DNA of 64,000 nt from Oceanospirillaceae bacterium (GCA_018647765.1 JABGSN010000042.1:40663-104662), one strand, 5' to 3'. Shown: positions 38,834-50,672, numbered from the stretch's first letter. Notes: generated by a model not told the origin, from the sequence alone. Translations and numbers: made by a program.

Positions 38834-38860
38834 CACTTAAACCTGGCCGTTATCTACAGC

Positions 38861-38901
38861 AAAAAAAAGAGCCTTGATAACCATTACGCTATCAAAGCTC
38901 T
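38861..38901 (-). terminator. Terminator after secG-tRNA-Leu
   Basis: On the minus strand AGAGCT-TTGATA and TATCAA-GGCTCT pair around a ten-base loop and are followed by eight T residues (the A-run 38861-38868 on the plus strand). It is 12 bases beyond the tRNA 3' end and marks the edge of the accessory stretch. Confidence 0.85.
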
Positions 38902-38913
38902 CTTTATATTAAG

Positions 38914-38998
38914 TGGTGCGGATGGGGGGACTTGAACCCCCACAACCTAAGTTACCAGCCCCTCAAGCTGGCGCGTCTACCAATTCCGCCACATCCGC
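38914..38998 (-). tRNA. leuU: tRNA-Leu (anticodon GAG)
   Basis: An 85-base class II tRNA with acceptor stem GCGGATG/CATCCGC, encoded CCA, long variable arm and anticodon loop TTGAGGG on stem CCAGC/GCTGG. It lies 38 bases after secG on the same strand, as leuU does in E. coli, and is co-transcribed with it. Confidence 0.96.
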
Positions 38999-39036
38999 AT
39001 TTAAAGTGTTAAAGTTGCCAGCCTCAGCCAACCAAC

Positions 39037-39393
39037 TTACTCTGCTACTGGCACATCGCTGTCTGTCGGCACTAGTGCAGAATCTAGCTCAGGTAGAGCT
39101 GATTCAACGACTTCAACTTGTTCAACAACAGGAATACCCGCATCAGAAATACTGCTGGCTTGTTGCTTGGCGTAAATAGCCAAGGCAAAACTGGTTACAA
39201 ATAAACCGGCTGCCAAAATTGCGGTGGTACGGCTCAGGAAGTTACCCGAACCACTACTACCAAATACTGTTTGTGAAGCGCCACCGCCACCAAAGGAAGC
39301 GCCTGCATCAGCGCCTTTACCTTGCTGGATCATAATGAAACCAATTAAGGCCACCGCCAACAACACATGTACAATTAAGATTGCTACTTCCAT
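39037..39393 (-). CDS. secG: Preprotein translocase subunit SecG
   Basis: Inner-membrane subunit of SecYEG that assists protein export. Starting at the ATG at 39393 it has 118 residues beginning MEVAILIVHVLLAVAL. The first membrane helix is followed by IMIQQGKGADAGASFGGGG, the SecG signature, a second helix near 55-75, and an acidic C-terminal tail. A longer frame to 39444 adds 17 residues without homology. tpiA upstream and tRNA-Leu downstream keep the conserved order. Confidence 0.94.
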   Translation of the reverse strand: MEVAILIVHVLLAVALIGFIMIQQGKGADAGASFGGGGASQTVFGSSGSGNFLSRTTAILAAGLFVTSFALAIYAKQQASSISDAGIPVVEQVEVVESALPELDSALVPTDSDVPVAE

Positions 39394-39424
39394 TAAACTT
39401 CTCGCTTCGTCTGATTCTGCTCGT

Positions 39425-40177
39425 TTATTGAGCCGCTTGGCCAATGGCCAAAAATGATTCTGCTTGTAAAGACGCGCCGCCTACTAGGCCGCCGTCGATG
39501 TCTGCTTGAGCAAATAACTCAGCAGCACTAGTCGCAGTAACACTGCCACCATATAAAATCTTGAGGCTTGCCGCTTCACTTGGCGCAACCTGTGCCACGT
39601 GCTCTCGAATAGCCTGATGCACTGCCTGAGCCTGTGCTGGGCTGGCGGTTAAACCCGTACCAATGGCCCAAACGGGTTCATAGGCAATCACTGCATTAGC
39701 AAAACTACCAGCACCAGCGGCGTCAATAACGGCCTGTACTTGCGCCTTGACTACTGCCAATGTCTCACCTTGCTCACGTTGTGCCAAGGTTTCTCCTACG
39801 CACAAAATAGGCGTCAGGCTAGCGGCTTGTGTGGCTACATATTTAGCTGCGACTTGGGCATCATCTTCAGCAAACAAAGCACGCCGCTCGGAGTGGCCAA
39901 CTAATACATAGGTCACACCAAATTCTGCTGCCATGGCCAGCGACACTTCGCCAGTATATGCGCCCTTGGGTGCGGCACTAACATTTTGCACACCAATACG
40001 AATACACGTCGATACTAACTCTTGTTGCACTTGGGCTAAATACGGAAAAGGAGGGAAAACCACCAATTCAGCTTCGCTGGCGCCAGCAAGACCTTGTTTT
40101 AGGCCCGACAAAAGCTCGGTTACGGCACTTTTGCTGGCGTTCATCTTCCAGTTGCCTGCAACGATCATGTTTGCCAT
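39425..40177 (-). CDS. tpiA: Triose-phosphate isomerase
   Basis: Interconverts dihydroxyacetone phosphate and glyceraldehyde 3-phosphate. The 250 residues include GNWKMNASK at the N terminus, catalytic His in VGHSERRAL, catalytic Glu in AYEPVWAIGTG, the flexible loop, and LYGGSVTATSA phosphate binding. It precedes secG by 31 bases, a pairing typical of Pseudomonas relatives. Confidence 0.97.
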   Translation of the reverse strand: MANMIVAGNWKMNASKSAVTELLSGLKQGLAGASEAELVVFPPFPYLAQVQQELVSTCIRIGVQNVSAAPKGAYTGEVSLAMAAEFGVTYVLVGHSERRALFAEDDAQVAAKYVATQAASLTPILCVGETLAQREQGETLAVVKAQVQAVIDAAGAGSFANAVIAYEPVWAIGTGLTASPAQAQAVHQAIREHVAQVAPSEAASLKILYGGSVTATSAAELFAQADIDGGLVGGASLQAESFLAIGQAAQ

Positions 40178-40295
40178 GCCTTCACCTATTAAGTGGGTAA
40201 ACCAAGGGTATTCAATTTAAGCGCGCCATAATACTCAAATTAGCGGTGCTAAACAAGGTATTCACGGGTTTTGGCACTCAATTGAAGCAAATTTA

Positions 40296-41627
40296 TTAGC
40301 TGATAACCTGTTTAACGTCGTGAGCCAACTCTTGGGCATACTGATTAACTAAGTCTACGTTCTCGCCTTCTACCATGACCCTAACCACTGGCTCTGTACC
40401 CGATGGTCGCAGTAACACACGTCCCCGACCTTGCATACGTTTTTCTATGGCATCCACATAGGTATCAATAGCAGGGTATTCGGATAAATTTACGCGATTA
40501 CCAAAGCGTAAATTTATCAGCTTTTGTGGCATCTTTTGCATCTGACTTTTTAATTCATGCAAGGTTTTTCGACTCGACTGCATGGCTTGTAACACCTGTA
40601 GAGCCGCCACAATGCCGTCACCGGTGGTGGTGAGGTTGCGACAAATTAAATGGCCAGATGACTCACCCCCCAACAACCAACCTTTTTCTTTGAGCATCTG
40701 CATCACGTAGCGGTCGCCCACTTTGGCGCGGACAAAGTCGATACCTAACTCTTTAAGGCCTAACTCCATACCCAAATTACTCATTTGTGTACCCACAACC
40801 CCGCCTTCCAACTGGCCGTTACGCTGTTGGTGTGCGGCGATGATAAACATCAGCTCATCGCCATCTACTTCTTCACCCATATGATCAACCATGATCACGC
40901 GGTCGCCATCGCCGTCTAGGGCTATACCCAAATCAGCTTCTTGCAAACGCACCACTTTGCGTAGCATAGTGATAGAGGTTGAGCCACATTCTTGGTTGAT
41001 ATTGAGGCCATCGGGATCAATACCAATACTGTTTACGTCGGCACCGAGTTCGCGCAATACATTCGGCGCGATGTGATAGGTAGCGCCATGGGCGCAATCC
41101 AATACAATTTTCATACCTTTTAAGTTGGTATGGGGGCCTACAGTGCCTTTGCAAAACTCAATATAACGGCCTGCGGCATCCTCGATGCGGCGCGCACGGC
41201 CTAAATCTTCTGGGGCCACACACTGCATGGCCTCTTGTAATTTATCTTCGATAGCCGCTTCTACAGAATCGGCCAATTTAGTACCGTTAGCTGAGAAAAA
41301 CTTGATGCCGTTATCTTGGTAGCCGTTATGAGAAGCACTAATCACAATGCCCGCTTCAGCATGAAAGGTGCGGGTAAGGTAGGCCACCGCTGGGGTAGGC
41401 ATGGGACCCAACAAGCGTACGTCAACACCAGCTGCCGACAAGCCCGCCTGCAGGGCCGATTCGAACATGTAACCCGAAATACGTGTGTCTTTGCCGATCA
41501 GTATTTTACTGCGGCCAGACTCAGAAAATACTTTGCCAACCGCCCAGCCTAACTTGAGCATAAAATCTGGTGTAATTGGGTACTCACCACAACAACCGCG
41601 AATACCGTCGGTACCAAAATATTTCAT
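40296..41627 (-). CDS. glmM: Phosphoglucosamine mutase
   Basis: Converts glucosamine 6-phosphate to glucosamine 1-phosphate for peptidoglycan and LPS precursors. It has 443 residues. The phosphoserine is Ser99 in [10 protein letters not shown], the metal loop is DGDGDR, the sugar loop is GGESSGH, and the phosphate-binding RPSGTEP motif is near the C terminus. It is downstream of folP and ftsH as in E. coli. Confidence 0.97.
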   Translation of the reverse strand: MKYFGTDGIRGCCGEYPITPDFMLKLGWAVGKVFSESGRSKILIGKDTRISGYMFESALQAGLSAAGVDVRLLGPMPTPAVAYLTRTFHAEAGIVISASHNGYQDNGIKFFSANGTKLADSVEAAIEDKLQEAMQCVAPEDLGRARRIEDAAGRYIEFCKGTVGPHTNLKGMKIVLDCAHGATYHIAPNVLRELGADVNSIGIDPDGLNINQECGSTSITMLRKVVRLQEADLGIALDGDGDRVIMVDHMGEEVDGDELMFIIAAHQQRNGQLEGGVVGTQMSNLGMELGLKELGIDFVRAKVGDRYVMQMLKEKGWLLGGESSGHLICRNLTTTGDGIVAALQVLQAMQSSRKTLHELKSQMQKMPQKLINLRFGNRVNLSEYPAIDTYVDAIEKRMQGRGRVLLRPSGTEPVVRVMVEGENVDLVNQYAQELAHDVKQVIS

Positions 41628-41687
41628 ACTGCGCTCCTTTGTTCTTCTGTATGTACTTTCCTAGTACAGTGCTTTAACCGTGCAAAC

Positions 41688-42527
41688 TTAGATACTATTG
41701 ATGACCGCATGGGCCATGCGCAATGCGTCTACCGTAGGGCCCACGTCATGCACCCGTACAATATGGGCGCCTCGCTCATAAGCCATAACCGCGACCGCTA
41801 GGCCGCCGTGTAAACGCTCGTCAACGGGGCGATTAAGCACATTGCCAATCATACTCTTACGTGACATGCCCACCAGCAAGGGCAAACCTTTGTTGGCTAA
41901 GGTTTGCAACTGCTTCAACAATTGTAGATTATGCGCCAAGCTTTTGCCAAAACCAAATCCCGGATCCAGTAATATGTTGTGTGCTGCAATGCCCGCCCGT
42001 TCACATTCGCTAATCCGCTGCTCAAAGTAGTCGCCAATATCCTGCACCACCGACTCGTAGCCTGGATTATCTTGCATGGTTTTAGGGTCGCCCTGCATGT
42101 GCATAAGACAGACAGGTAAGGCAGTAGATGCGACGGCACACAAAGCGCCATCGCGGCCTAGGGCACGCACATCGTTAATGAGGCCAGCACCCGCTGCTGC
42201 TGCCTCCAGCATCACCTGTGGGGTACTGGTATCAATGGACACCACCACATCAAGGGAGGCTTTAATGGCTTCTATAACAGGAATAACTCGGTCCAGCTCT
42301 TGCTGCGCCGACACGGGTTCAGCGCCAGGGCGAGTGGACTCACCACCAATATCGAGGAAACTTGCGCCTTGGGCCACCATAGCTCGAGCTCGAACCATGG
42401 CCGCATCTAGGCACAAAGACTGACTGGCAAACAAACTGCCGCCATCAGAGAAGGAGTCGGGTGTAACATTAACCACACCCATGACATGAGGCTCGCTCAA
42501 ATCGAGCCATTGCGAAGCAAACTGCAT
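41688..42527 (-). CDS. folP: Dihydropteroate synthase
   Basis: Condenses p-aminobenzoate with the pterin pyrophosphate in folate synthesis; the sulfonamide target. The 279 residues contain MGVVNVTPDSFSDGG near the N terminus, GGESTRPGA, SIDTS, DPGFGFGKS and the C-terminal VRVHDV. It begins immediately after the ftsH stop with no gap, so the genes are co-transcribed. Confidence 0.97.
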   Translation of the reverse strand: MQFASQWLDLSEPHVMGVVNVTPDSFSDGGSLFASQSLCLDAAMVRARAMVAQGASFLDIGGESTRPGAEPVSAQQELDRVIPVIEAIKASLDVVVSIDTSTPQVMLEAAAAGAGLINDVRALGRDGALCAVASTALPVCLMHMQGDPKTMQDNPGYESVVQDIGDYFEQRISECERAGIAAHNILLDPGFGFGKSLAHNLQLLKQLQTLANKGLPLLVGMSRKSMIGNVLNRPVDERLHGGLAVAVMAYERGAHIVRVHDVGPTVDALRMAHAVINSI

Positions 42528-44498
42528 TTAGCTCGGCGCTTCGTCCGCACCAGGCACATCACTGTTGTCGGCATCGAGGTCAGTCTCGGCAACAGTGGCT
42601 TGGGCTTGGGCTTGTTCGGTGTTGGCATTGCCATCACCGTCGACATCGCTACTATTACGCTCTTGTTCATCCCAGCCTTCTGGCGCAGACACTTCTTCAC
42701 GTGCAAGCAACTGGTCAAGCTGGCTCGAATCGATGGTCTCATATTTCATCAAGGCTGCCGCCATGGCGTCTAAAATATCGCGATTGTCATGCAAAATGGT
42801 GTGCGCACGTTGGTAACAATCTTCAATGATATCTTTAATTTCTGCATCAATCGCAGCTGTGGTGTCATCAGAAAAACCCTTAGCACCTTGGCCTGGCGCT
42901 CCGCTAAACGGATCAGAGTCTTCTGATTCATACAACAACGGCCCTAGCTTTTTGGACAAGCCCCACTTAGTCACCATGTTGCGTGCCAGCTGTGTTGCGC
43001 GCTGAATATCGTTAGATGCTCCGGTGGTTACACCGTCCTTACCTAGCGTCATTTCCTCTGCAATACGGCCACCATAGAGGCTGCATATTTGGCTCAAAAT
43101 ACCTTGGCGAGACAAGCTATAGCGGTCTTGCTCGGGCAAGAACATGGTCACACCCAAAGCGCGACCACGAGGAATGATGGTTACTTTGTATACTGGGTCA
43201 TGGTCAGGCACTAAACGGCCGACAATGGCGTGGCCTGCTTCATGGAAGGCGGTGTTGAGCTTTTCCTGAGGCAACATGACCATTGATTTGCGTTCTGCGC
43301 CCATCATGATCTTGTCTTTGGCTTTTTCTAGCTCGTCCATGCCCACAGTGCGCTTATTCAGTCGCGCGGTAAATAACGCCGCTTCGTTCACCAAGTTGGC
43401 CAGATCAGCACCCGAGAAGCCTGGCGTACCGCGGGCAATCAGTTTTGATACTACACCGTCACCTAAAGGCACCTTTTTAAGGTGCACATTAAGAATTTGC
43501 TCGCGACCTAAAATATCTGGCAAGGGCACGTTAACTTGGCGGTCGAAACGACCTGGACGCAATAAGGCGTTATCAAGGACGTCTGGGCGGTTGGTAGCGG
43601 CAATAACAATAATGCCTTCGTTACCTTCAAAACCATCCATTTCCACCAATAACTGATTTAGTGTTTGCTCACGTTCATCGTTACCACCACCCATACCTGC
43701 GCCACGGTGACGACCTACAGCATCGATTTCGTCGATGAAAATAATGCACGGTGCTTGTTTCTTAGCTTGCTCAAACATGTCACGTACACGTGACGCACCC
43801 ACACCTACAAACATCTCTACAAAATCGGAACCAGAAATACTAAAGAACGGCACCTTAGCTTCACCGGCAATGGCTTTAGCCAATAAGGTTTTACCCGTAC
43901 CTGGAGAGCCCGACATTAATACACCGCGGGGGATATAACCGCCTAAACGTTGAAATTTACCCGGGTCGCGCAGAAACTCCACTAACTCTTCAACGTCTTC
44001 TTTGGCTTCTTCTATACCTGCCACGTCGGCAAAGGTGGTTTTAATTTGATCTTCGCTCATCAAACGCGCTTTGCTTTTGCCAAACGACATCGGGCCGCCT
44101 TTACCGCCTGCACCACCTTGCATTTGACGCATGAAGAACATAAACACCACAATAATGATGAGAATAGGTGCACTGGCTACCAGTAATTGCACCAAAATAC
44201 TTTGTTGTTCGGGCTGCTTACCCACAATACCCACCTGATGAGTAATTAAATCATCCACCAGCTTGGGGTCAGATAGGGCGGGGCGTACCACTTCAAATTC
44301 GGTGCCATTACCATAAGTGCCGGTAATAATAATGCCGTCAACTTCGATGTCTTTAACTTGATCACGCTGTACTGCATGCACAAAATCGGAATAGCTCACC
44401 CGATTGGGGGCGGTTTCTTGGCTAAAGTTGTTAAACACCGTTATCAGCACTGCTGCAATGATGAGCCATAAAACCAAATTTTTTGTCATGTTGTTCAA
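42528..44498 (-). CDS. ftsH: ATP-dependent zinc metalloprotease FtsH
   Basis: Membrane-anchored AAA+ protease degrading sigma-32, LpxC and misassembled membrane proteins. It has 656 residues: membrane helices near 8-25 and 105-125 flanking a periplasmic domain, Walker [14 protein letters not shown], Walker [30 protein letters not shown], and the zinc site HEAGH. The C-terminal tail is rich in Asp, Asn and Gln. It lies 53 bases after rlmE, the conserved order. Confidence 0.97.
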   Translation of the reverse strand: MNNMTKNLVLWLIIAAVLITVFNNFSQETAPNRVSYSDFVHAVQRDQVKDIEVDGIIITGTYGNGTEFEVVRPALSDPKLVDDLITHQVGIVGKQPEQQSILVQLLVASAPILIIIVVFMFFMRQMQGGAGGKGGPMSFGKSKARLMSEDQIKTTFADVAGIEEAKEDVEELVEFLRDPGKFQRLGGYIPRGVLMSGSPGTGKTLLAKAIAGEAKVPFFSISGSDFVEMFVGVGASRVRDMFEQAKKQAPCIIFIDEIDAVGRHRGAGMGGGNDEREQTLNQLLVEMDGFEGNEGIIVIAATNRPDVLDNALLRPGRFDRQVNVPLPDILGREQILNVHLKKVPLGDGVVSKLIARGTPGFSGADLANLVNEAALFTARLNKRTVGMDELEKAKDKIMMGAERKSMVMLPQEKLNTAFHEAGHAIVGRLVPDHDPVYKVTIIPRGRALGVTMFLPEQDRYSLSRQGILSQICSLYGGRIAEEMTLGKDGVTTGASNDIQRATQLARNMVTKWGLSKKLGPLLYESEDSDPFSGAPGQGAKGFSDDTTAAIDAEIKDIIEDCYQRAHTILHDNRDILDAMAAALMKYETIDSSQLDQLLAREEVSAPEGWDEQERNSSDVDGDGNANTEQAQAQATVAETDLDADNSDVPGADEAPS

Positions 44499-44551
44499 GT
44501 GCTAAACTCCTAATCCTCTTACCGAGGCTGGCGCCGGTATTGGGGCAATAA

Positions 44552-45175
44552 TTATTGCCCTTTAAAACCGGTGGCCAATTGATAAACTTCCCGCGAGCGA
44601 CCGCGTGAAGCATCGGGTTTACGTGACCGTACACTAGTGAAGCTGGTACGCGTATCTTTTAATAAATCGTCAAATCCTTCACCCTGAAACACCTTGGCAA
44701 CAAAGCTACCACCGGGTTTCAATACACTACGGGCCATATCTAAAGCCAATTCCACCAAGTACATCGATTTTGGCTGATCAATAGCGGGGTTACCACTCAT
44801 ATTGGGGGCCATATCAGAAATTACAAGGTCTGCTTTTTGGTCACCTAGGGCAGCCACGATTTGATCGTAAACGGCTTGCTCCGTAAAGTCGCCTTGTACA
44901 AAGGTGACATCAGCAATGGAATCCATAGCAAGAATATCAGAGGCCACCACAGTGCCCTCTTCACCGACCAACTGCATGGCCACTTGGGTCCAGCCGCCAG
45001 GCGCCGCGCCCAAGTCCACCACGGTCATACCGGGCTTGATAAGGCGGTCTTTTTTGCTCATTTCGAGCAGCTTGTAGCTGGCTCTGGAGCGATAGCCGTC
45101 CTTTTGGGACTGCTTAACATAGGGGTCGTCAAAGTGCTCTTTGAGCCAATTGCTGCTGGTTTTTGATCTAGCCAA
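44552..45175 (-). CDS. rlmE: 23S rRNA (uridine2552-2'-O)-methyltransferase
   Basis: Heat-shock-associated methyltransferase that modifies U2552 in the ribosomal A loop. The 207 residues carry [17 protein letters not shown], the SAM motif [24 protein letters not shown], and a catalytic Lys in [10 protein letters not shown]. In E. coli rlmE (ftsJ/rrmJ) and ftsH form a heat-shock operon; the order is kept here. It is divergent from yhbY. Confidence 0.95.
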   Translation of the reverse strand: MARSKTSSNWLKEHFDDPYVKQSQKDGYRSRASYKLLEMSKKDRLIKPGMTVVDLGAAPGGWTQVAMQLVGEEGTVVASDILAMDSIADVTFVQGDFTEQAVYDQIVAALGDQKADLVISDMAPNMSGNPAIDQPKSMYLVELALDMARSVLKPGGSFVAKVFQGEGFDDLLKDTRTSFTSVRSRKPDASRGRSREVYQLATGFKGQ

Positions 45176-45323
45176 GGGAATCTCTGATGATAGTTATCAA
45201 TGTCAGTACAATTCGAACGCCGTACAAGCGTAGGCGCCATACATCGGGTATAATGTGGGGAAGTTTAACACAGCATCGCGACCCTTGGCGCCCTGCTCAG
45301 CACGCATTTTATTTTGGACACCC

Positions 45324-45626
45324 ATGAAACTACCACAATCACAGCAAAAACAACTCCGCACTATTGGCCATGCACTCCACCCGTTGGTGACCGTGGCAGG
45401 TAACGGCCTCTCAGAAAATGTAATGGCAGAAATTGCGCGCGCGTTATTTGATCATGAATTGATTAAAGTGAAATTTTCGGTGGGTGACCGGGCTGTAAAA
45501 AGCGCGCTTATTGCCGACATGCTTAAGCAAAGCGGCTCGACTTTGGTGCAATCCATTGGCAACGTGGCGTTGATTTATTTACGAAACCCAGATGCCGACC
45601 CTAAGAAGTCTAACCTAGAGCGCTAG
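45324..45626 (+). CDS. yhbY: YhbY family ribosome-associated RNA-binding protein
   Basis: A 100-residue CRS1-YhbY (CRM) domain protein that associates with pre-50S particles. The ATG at 45324 gives MKLPQSQQKQLRTIGHALHP. The family core VTVAGNGLSENVMAEI and IGNVALIYLRNP follow. A longer frame to 45255 would start inside the promoter. A perfect -10 TATAAT lies at 45249-45254, so the leader is about 65 bases. It sits between rlmE and greA as in E. coli. Confidence 0.92.
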   Translation: MKLPQSQQKQLRTIGHALHPLVTVAGNGLSENVMAEIARALFDHELIKVKFSVGDRAVKSALIADMLKQSGSTLVQSIGNVALIYLRNPDADPKKSNLER

Positions 45627-45657
45627 ACTGCAGACACCACCTTGACCGCAAGAGCGT

Positions 45658-45679
45658 CATCCTGACGAAGGTCAGGATG
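45658..45679. repeat. Perfect palindrome between yhbY and greA
   Basis: The arms CATCCTGAC and GTCAGGATG pair over nine bases around a GAAG tetraloop. There is no U-run. It may act as a weak bidirectional terminator for the convergent genes. The sequence resembles dispersed intergenic palindromes seen in many proteobacterial genomes, but no second copy was noticed in this window. Confidence 0.5.
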
Positions 45680-45700
45680 TCTGGCGCGTCACATCAACCT

Positions 45701-46186
45701 CTAAACGAGGTGCTGAACCTCAGCGATTTCGAAGTCCACCACACCACCGGGCGTGGTGACCTTAACTTCGTCGCCTTCTTCTTTGCCAATTAAGGCACGG
45801 GCAATGGGTGAACCTAAGGAAATTTTACCGGCTTTTATATCCGCTTCGTCTTCGCCAACAATGCAGTAGGTCTTTTCTGCGTCGGTATCCAAGTTAATAA
45901 TAGTCACCGTGGTGCCAAAAATCACCGTACCTGTGTGCGCTATCTGACTCACGTCGATCACCTGCACCAAAGACAACTTAGCCTCAACCTCTTGAATACG
46001 ACCTTCACAAAAGCTCTGCTGCTCACGTGCTGCATGGTACTCAGCATTTTCCTTCAAATCACCATGCTCGCGGGCTGTGGCAATGTCTTGAATAATGCGC
46101 GGACGCGTTACGGTTTTTAATTCCACTAGCTCCGTACGTAACATTTGCTCACCACGTACGGTCATGGGGACTTTAGTAATCGCCAT
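45701..46186 (-). CDS. greA: Transcription elongation factor GreA
   Basis: Stimulates transcript cleavage by backtracked RNA polymerase. It has 161 residues: an N-terminal antiparallel coiled coil with the acidic tip sequence [17 protein letters not shown], and a C-terminal globular domain with [17 protein letters not shown]. It follows carB by 13 bases in the carA-carB-greA order conserved in Pseudomonas. Confidence 0.97.
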   Translation of the reverse strand: MAITKVPMTVRGEQMLRTELVELKTVTRPRIIQDIATAREHGDLKENAEYHAAREQQSFCEGRIQEVEAKLSLVQVIDVSQIAHTGTVIFGTTVTIINLDTDAEKTYCIVGEDEADIKAGKISLGSPIARALIGKEEGDEVKVTTPGGVVDFEIAEVQHLV

Positions 46187-46199
46187 AATGTTGGTTTCC

Positions 46200-49100
46200 T
46201 TACGCTGTTAGCGTGGCATGCATATCTTGCAAGCGACGCACTTCTTTTTCTTCGCCAAACTCCAAACCCTGCATCACAGCCAGGCCACCCGTGAGGGTCG
46301 TAGAGTAAGCTACTTTATGCTGCAATGCCGAGCGACGAATCAATGATGAGTCGTTAATCGCTTGGCGACCTTCGGTGGTATTCACAACAAAAGTGATCTC
46401 GTCATTCTTGATTTTATCAACAATATTAGGACGACCTTCCATCACCTTGTTAACCAATTCACATTCGAAGCCGGCATCGGTTAAGGTTTTTTGAGTACCA
46501 CTGGTTGCCACTAAGGTGAAGCCAAGGTTAATTAACCCTGCTGCTAGCTTTAACGACGCTGGCTTATCCACTTCGCGTACCGATACAAATGCCTTGCCAG
46601 CCACTGGCATGGCTTGTCCAGTACCCATATGCGCCTTAGCAAAGGCTTCTGCAAAACTGTCACCAATGCCCATCACTTCACCTGTAGATTTCATTTCTGG
46701 ACTCAGAATAGGGTCAACACCTGGGAACTTGTTGAATGGAAATACCGCTTCCTTAACATTAAAGTAACCAGGGATAATTTCTTGCGTATAACCCACTTCT
46801 GCAAGCGTCTTACCCGCCATCACTTGGGCTGCAATATCAGCCAAAGACACGCCAATACACTTAGAAACAAACGGCACTGTACGCGAAGCACGAGGGTTAA
46901 CTTCGATGATGTAAATTTCGCCGTCTTGCCATGCCAACTGGGTGTTCATTAAGCCAATCACGCCCAGCTCTAAGGCCATACGCTTAACTTGATCACGCAT
47001 TGCGTCTTGCACGTCTTGCGGCAAGTCGTAGGGCGGCAAGGAACACGCCGAGTCGCCTGAGTGAACACCGGCTTGTTCAATGTGTTGCATGATGGCACCA
47101 ATCACCACCTCTTCGCCGTCACATACCGCGTCAATATCGACTTCTATGGCGTTGCTCAAAAAGCGGTCTAGCAATACTGGGGAGTCGTTAGACACCTGTA
47201 CGGCTTCGTTCATATAACGTTTTAGTTCGTCTTCTTTGTGCACGATTTCCATGGCCCGGCCACCTAACACATAAGATGGGCGCACCACTAACGGGTAACC
47301 AATTTTTTCTGCAGCACGTACCGCTTCTTCTTGGCTACGCACAGTCGCGTTGTCTGGCTGCAACAAGCCTAGGCGCTGAATCATCTGCTGAAAACGCTCA
47401 CGGTCTTCGGCCCGGTCAATGGCTTCAGGGCTGGTACCTAAAATAGGCACGCCGGCATTCTCTAGGTCTACGGCCAACTTCAGCGGAGTTTGACCGCCGT
47501 ATTGAACAATAACGCCTTTTGGCTGTTCAATAGCCACAATTTCTAACACATCTTCCAGCGTCACAGATTCAAAGTACAAACGATCTGACGTGTCGTAATC
47601 GGTCGATACGGTCTCTGGGTTACAGTTAACCATAATGGTTTCGTAACCTTGATTACGCATAGTAAGCGCCGCATGAACACAACAGTAGTCAAACTCAATG
47701 CCTTGACCGATGCGGTTTGGCCCACCACCTAAGATCATGATCTTATCGCGGTTACTTGGGCGTGACTCGCACTCTTCTTCATAGGTCGAGTACATGTAGG
47801 CCGTATCCGTAGCGAACTCAGCGGCGCAGGTATCAACTCGCTTGTATACCGGACGCACACCTAGCTTTTGACGGTGCTGGCGAAAGCCCTTTTCGGTGAG
47901 GCCTAACAAGGTGGCTAAACGGATGTCGGAGAAACCCTTACGCTTGAGGCCATAGACCATGTCGTAGTTAAGGTCTGCTAGACCCAAGGTGGCCAACTTG
48001 GCTTCTTCTTTAATGAGGTCTTCTAGCTGCACTAAAAACCAAGGGTCGATACCAGAGTGTTGGTAGATCTCTTGCATGTCCATGCCCATACGCATGGCAT
48101 CGCCCACATATTGGATGCGATCTGCACGTGGCGTCTTGAGCTCGGCAATAACTTTGCTGCGTGGATTTTCTTCATCAGCTGAGAGAATTGGGTCTAAGCC
48201 ATGGATACCCGTTTCTAAACCACGCAGGGCTTTTTGTAGGGACTCTTGGAAGGTACGGCCAATGGCCATCACTTCGCCTACTGACTTCATCTGCGTAGTG
48301 AGTCGGTCATCGGCTTGGGCAAATTTCTCGAACGTAAAACGAGGAATCTTAGTCACAACATAGTCGATAGCAGGCTCAAATGAAGCCGGGGTTGCGCCGC
48401 CAGTAATGTCATTTTGCAATTCGTCTAGCGTATAACCAATGGCCAACTTAGCCGCTACCTTGGCAATAGGGAAACCCGTGGCCTTAGAGGCTAACGCAGA
48501 TGAACGAGATACCCGCGGGTTCATCTCAATCACGACCATGCGGCCGTCTTCTGGGTTAACGCCAAATTGTACGTTGGAACCACCTGTTTCTACACCGATC
48601 TCACGCAATACCGCCAACGAGGCGTTACGCATGATTTGGTATTCTTTGTCGGTCAAGGTTTGTGCTGGCGCTACGGTAATGGAGTCACCGGTGTGTACAC
48701 CCATGGCATCAAAGTTTTCAATGGAGCAAATGATAATGCAGTTGTCGTTGGTGTCACGCACCACTTCCATTTCATACTCTTTCCAACCAATCAGTGACTC
48801 GTCGATTAACAGCTCACTGGTGGGGGAAAGGTCTAAACCACGGATACAGATTTCTTCAAACTCTTCGCGGTTGTAAGCGATACCACCACCCGAACCACCC
48901 ATGGTGAACGACGGGCGAATGATGGCAGGAAAACCAATACGTGACTGCACGTCAAAGGCTTCTTCCAAAGTATGGGCAATTTCTGCACGCGGACATTCTA
49001 GGCCAATGTTCTTCATGGCTTTGTCAAAACGATTGCGATCTTCAGCTTTGTCGATGGTGTCTGCGTCGGCACCAATCATTTCTACATTGTACTTTTCCAG

Positions 49101-49421
49101 CACACCCATGCGGTTAAGGTCTAAGGCGCAGTTTAATGCCGTTTGACCACCCATGGTTGGCAAAATCGCGCTAGGACGCTCTTTGGCAATGATTTTCTCA
49201 ACTGTTTGCCAAGTAATAGGCTCAATGTAAGTGGCGTCTGCCATGCTCGGGTCGGTCATGATGGTGGCTGGGTTAGAGTTCACCAAAATAACACGGTAAC
49301 CTTCTTCACGAAGGGCTTTACAGGCTTGTGCACCTGAATAATCAAATTCACAGGCTTGGCCAATGATGATAGGGCCAGCGCCAAGGATTAATATACTTTC
49401 GAGGTCGGAACGTTTAGGCAT
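46200..49421 (-). CDS. carB: Carbamoyl-phosphate synthase large subunit
   Basis: Makes carbamoyl phosphate for arginine and pyrimidines using ammonia from CarA. It has 1073 residues, the E. coli length. Two homologous ATP-grasp halves are visible ([14 protein letters not shown]...[33 protein letters not shown] and [17 protein letters not shown]), with a C-terminal MGS-like regulatory domain that normally binds UMP and ornithine. It lies 30 bases after carA. Confidence 0.97.
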   Translation of the reverse strand: MPKRSDLESILILGAGPIIIGQACEFDYSGAQACKALREEGYRVILVNSNPATIMTDPSMADATYIEPITWQTVEKIIAKERPSAILPTMGGQTALNCALDLNRMGVLEKYNVEMIGADADTIDKAEDRNRFDKAMKNIGLECPRAEIAHTLEEAFDVQSRIGFPAIIRPSFTMGGSGGGIAYNREEFEEICIRGLDLSPTSELLIDESLIGWKEYEMEVVRDTNDNCIIICSIENFDAMGVHTGDSITVAPAQTLTDKEYQIMRNASLAVLREIGVETGGSNVQFGVNPEDGRMVVIEMNPRVSRSSALASKATGFPIAKVAAKLAIGYTLDELQNDITGGATPASFEPAIDYVVTKIPRFTFEKFAQADDRLTTQMKSVGEVMAIGRTFQESLQKALRGLETGIHGLDPILSADEENPRSKVIAELKTPRADRIQYVGDAMRMGMDMQEIYQHSGIDPWFLVQLEDLIKEEAKLATLGLADLNYDMVYGLKRKGFSDIRLATLLGLTEKGFRQHRQKLGVRPVYKRVDTCAAEFATDTAYMYSTYEEECESRPSNRDKIMILGGGPNRIGQGIEFDYCCVHAALTMRNQGYETIMVNCNPETVSTDYDTSDRLYFESVTLEDVLEIVAIEQPKGVIVQYGGQTPLKLAVDLENAGVPILGTSPEAIDRAEDRERFQQMIQRLGLLQPDNATVRSQEEAVRAAEKIGYPLVVRPSYVLGGRAMEIVHKEDELKRYMNEAVQVSNDSPVLLDRFLSNAIEVDIDAVCDGEEVVIGAIMQHIEQAGVHSGDSACSLPPYDLPQDVQDAMRDQVKRMALELGVIGLMNTQLAWQDGEIYIIEVNPRASRTVPFVSKCIGVSLADIAAQVMAGKTLAEVGYTQEIIPGYFNVKEAVFPFNKFPGVDPILSPEMKSTGEVMGIGDSFAEAFAKAHMGTGQAMPVAGKAFVSVREVDKPASLKLAAGLINLGFTLVATSGTQKTLTDAGFECELVNKVMEGRPNIVDKIKNDEITFVVNTTEGRQAINDSSLIRRSALQHKVAYSTTLTGGLAVMQGLEFGEEKEVRRLQDMHATLTA

Positions 49422-49451
49422 GTCGGATATCCAATAGTCTGTTGCTGGGGC

Positions 49452-50597
49452 TTACGCTTTACGCGCTTTCGCTTTGTTGCTAGCCATAGTGTCGATAAAA
49501 CGATCAAACAATGGCGCCACGTCGTGAGGGCCTGGGCTCGCTTCTGGGTGGCCTTGAAAACTAAAGGCCTGCTTATCGGTACGTTCGATACCTTGTAAAG
49601 AACCATCAAACAAAGACTTGTGGGTGGCCCGCAAGGTGTTTGGCATGGAGTCTTCTGCAACTGCAAAACCGTGGTTTTGACTGGTGATCATCACCACTTT
49701 AGAGCCTAAATCTTGTACTGGGTGGTTAGCTCCGTGGTGACCAAACTTCATTTTCTCGGTCTTAGCACCTGAGGCCAAAGCCAGTAGCTGATGGCCCAAG
49801 CAAATTCCAAACACCGGCGTGTCTGTTGCTAAAATTTGTTTGATGTTGGCGATGGCATAGTCACATGGCTCCGGGTCACCAGGACCGTTAGACAAAAACA
49901 CACCGTCTGGATTCATAGCCAATACGTCTTTGGCTGGTGTTTGTGCAGGCACAACCGTTAAATCACAACCACGCTCTACCAACATACGTAGGATGTTGCG
50001 CTTAACACCGTAGTCGTAGGCTACAACCTTAAGCTGGCCGTCGGTCTTTTCTGTGTTGCCTGCCACTAAGTCCCAAGTAGAGCCGGTCCAATCGTAAGCT
50101 TCTGCAACCGTCACTTGCTTGGCAAGGTCCATGCCTTTTAGGCCGGCAAAACCCTTAGCGGCGGCAAGTGCTGCAGCTTCGTCTATATCGTCACCAGCCA
50201 TAATGCAGCCAGATTGAGCGCCCTTTTCGCGCAAAATACGCGTAAGACGGCGGGTGTCGATGTCAGCAATGGCCACCACGTTGTTGGCAATAAGGTATTC
50301 ATCAAGGGGCTGAATGTTACGCCAGTTGCTCGCCATTAACGGCAAGTCTCGAATCACCAAGCCGGCTGACCATATATGGGCAGACTCTTCGTCTTCCGAG
50401 TTGGTGCCAGTGTTGCCAATGTGTGGGTAGGTAAGGGTAACAATTTGATGTGCGTACGAAGGATCCGTAAGGATTTCTTGGTAGCCGGTCATGGAAGTGT
50501 TAAACACCACCTCACCCGTGCTTTGGCCAGTGGCGCCAATAGCAACCCCTCTAAATATGCTGCCGTCTTCTAAAGCCAGAATGGCGGGAGTAGTCAA
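49452..50597 (-). CDS. carA: Carbamoyl-phosphate synthase small subunit
   Basis: Glutamine amidotransferase subunit supplying ammonia to CarB. It has 381 residues. The catalytic Cys266 lies in [14 protein letters not shown], with SNGPGDP before it and the His/Glu pair in [11 protein letters not shown]. The start is TTG at 50597, preceded by GAGGAGG at good spacing; no ATG or GTG fits. A strong hairpin lies upstream between dapB and carA. Confidence 0.96.
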   Translation of the reverse strand: MTTPAILALEDGSIFRGVAIGATGQSTGEVVFNTSMTGYQEILTDPSYAHQIVTLTYPHIGNTGTNSEDEESAHIWSAGLVIRDLPLMASNWRNIQPLDEYLIANNVVAIADIDTRRLTRILREKGAQSGCIMAGDDIDEAAALAAAKGFAGLKGMDLAKQVTVAEAYDWTGSTWDLVAGNTEKTDGQLKVVAYDYGVKRNILRMLVERGCDLTVVPAQTPAKDVLAMNPDGVFLSNGPGDPEPCDYAIANIKQILATDTPVFGICLGHQLLALASGAKTEKMKFGHHGANHPVQDLGSKVVMITSQNHGFAVAEDSMPNTLRATHKSLFDGSLQGIERTDKQAFSFQGHPEASPGPHDVAPLFDRFIDTMASNKAKARKA

Positions 50598-50672
50598 TGG
50601 GGGCCTCCTCAGGTGTGTACGTAATGCGGGTAAATGTTTTCTTCAGGTACAAAAAGTGCGGTCTCTAGTCGC

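Noticed and set aside
38913..39179. Plus-strand 88-codon frame over tRNA-Leu
   Set aside because: MVRMGGLEPPQPKL is the familiar antisense translation of a leucine tRNA, and the rest overlaps secG.
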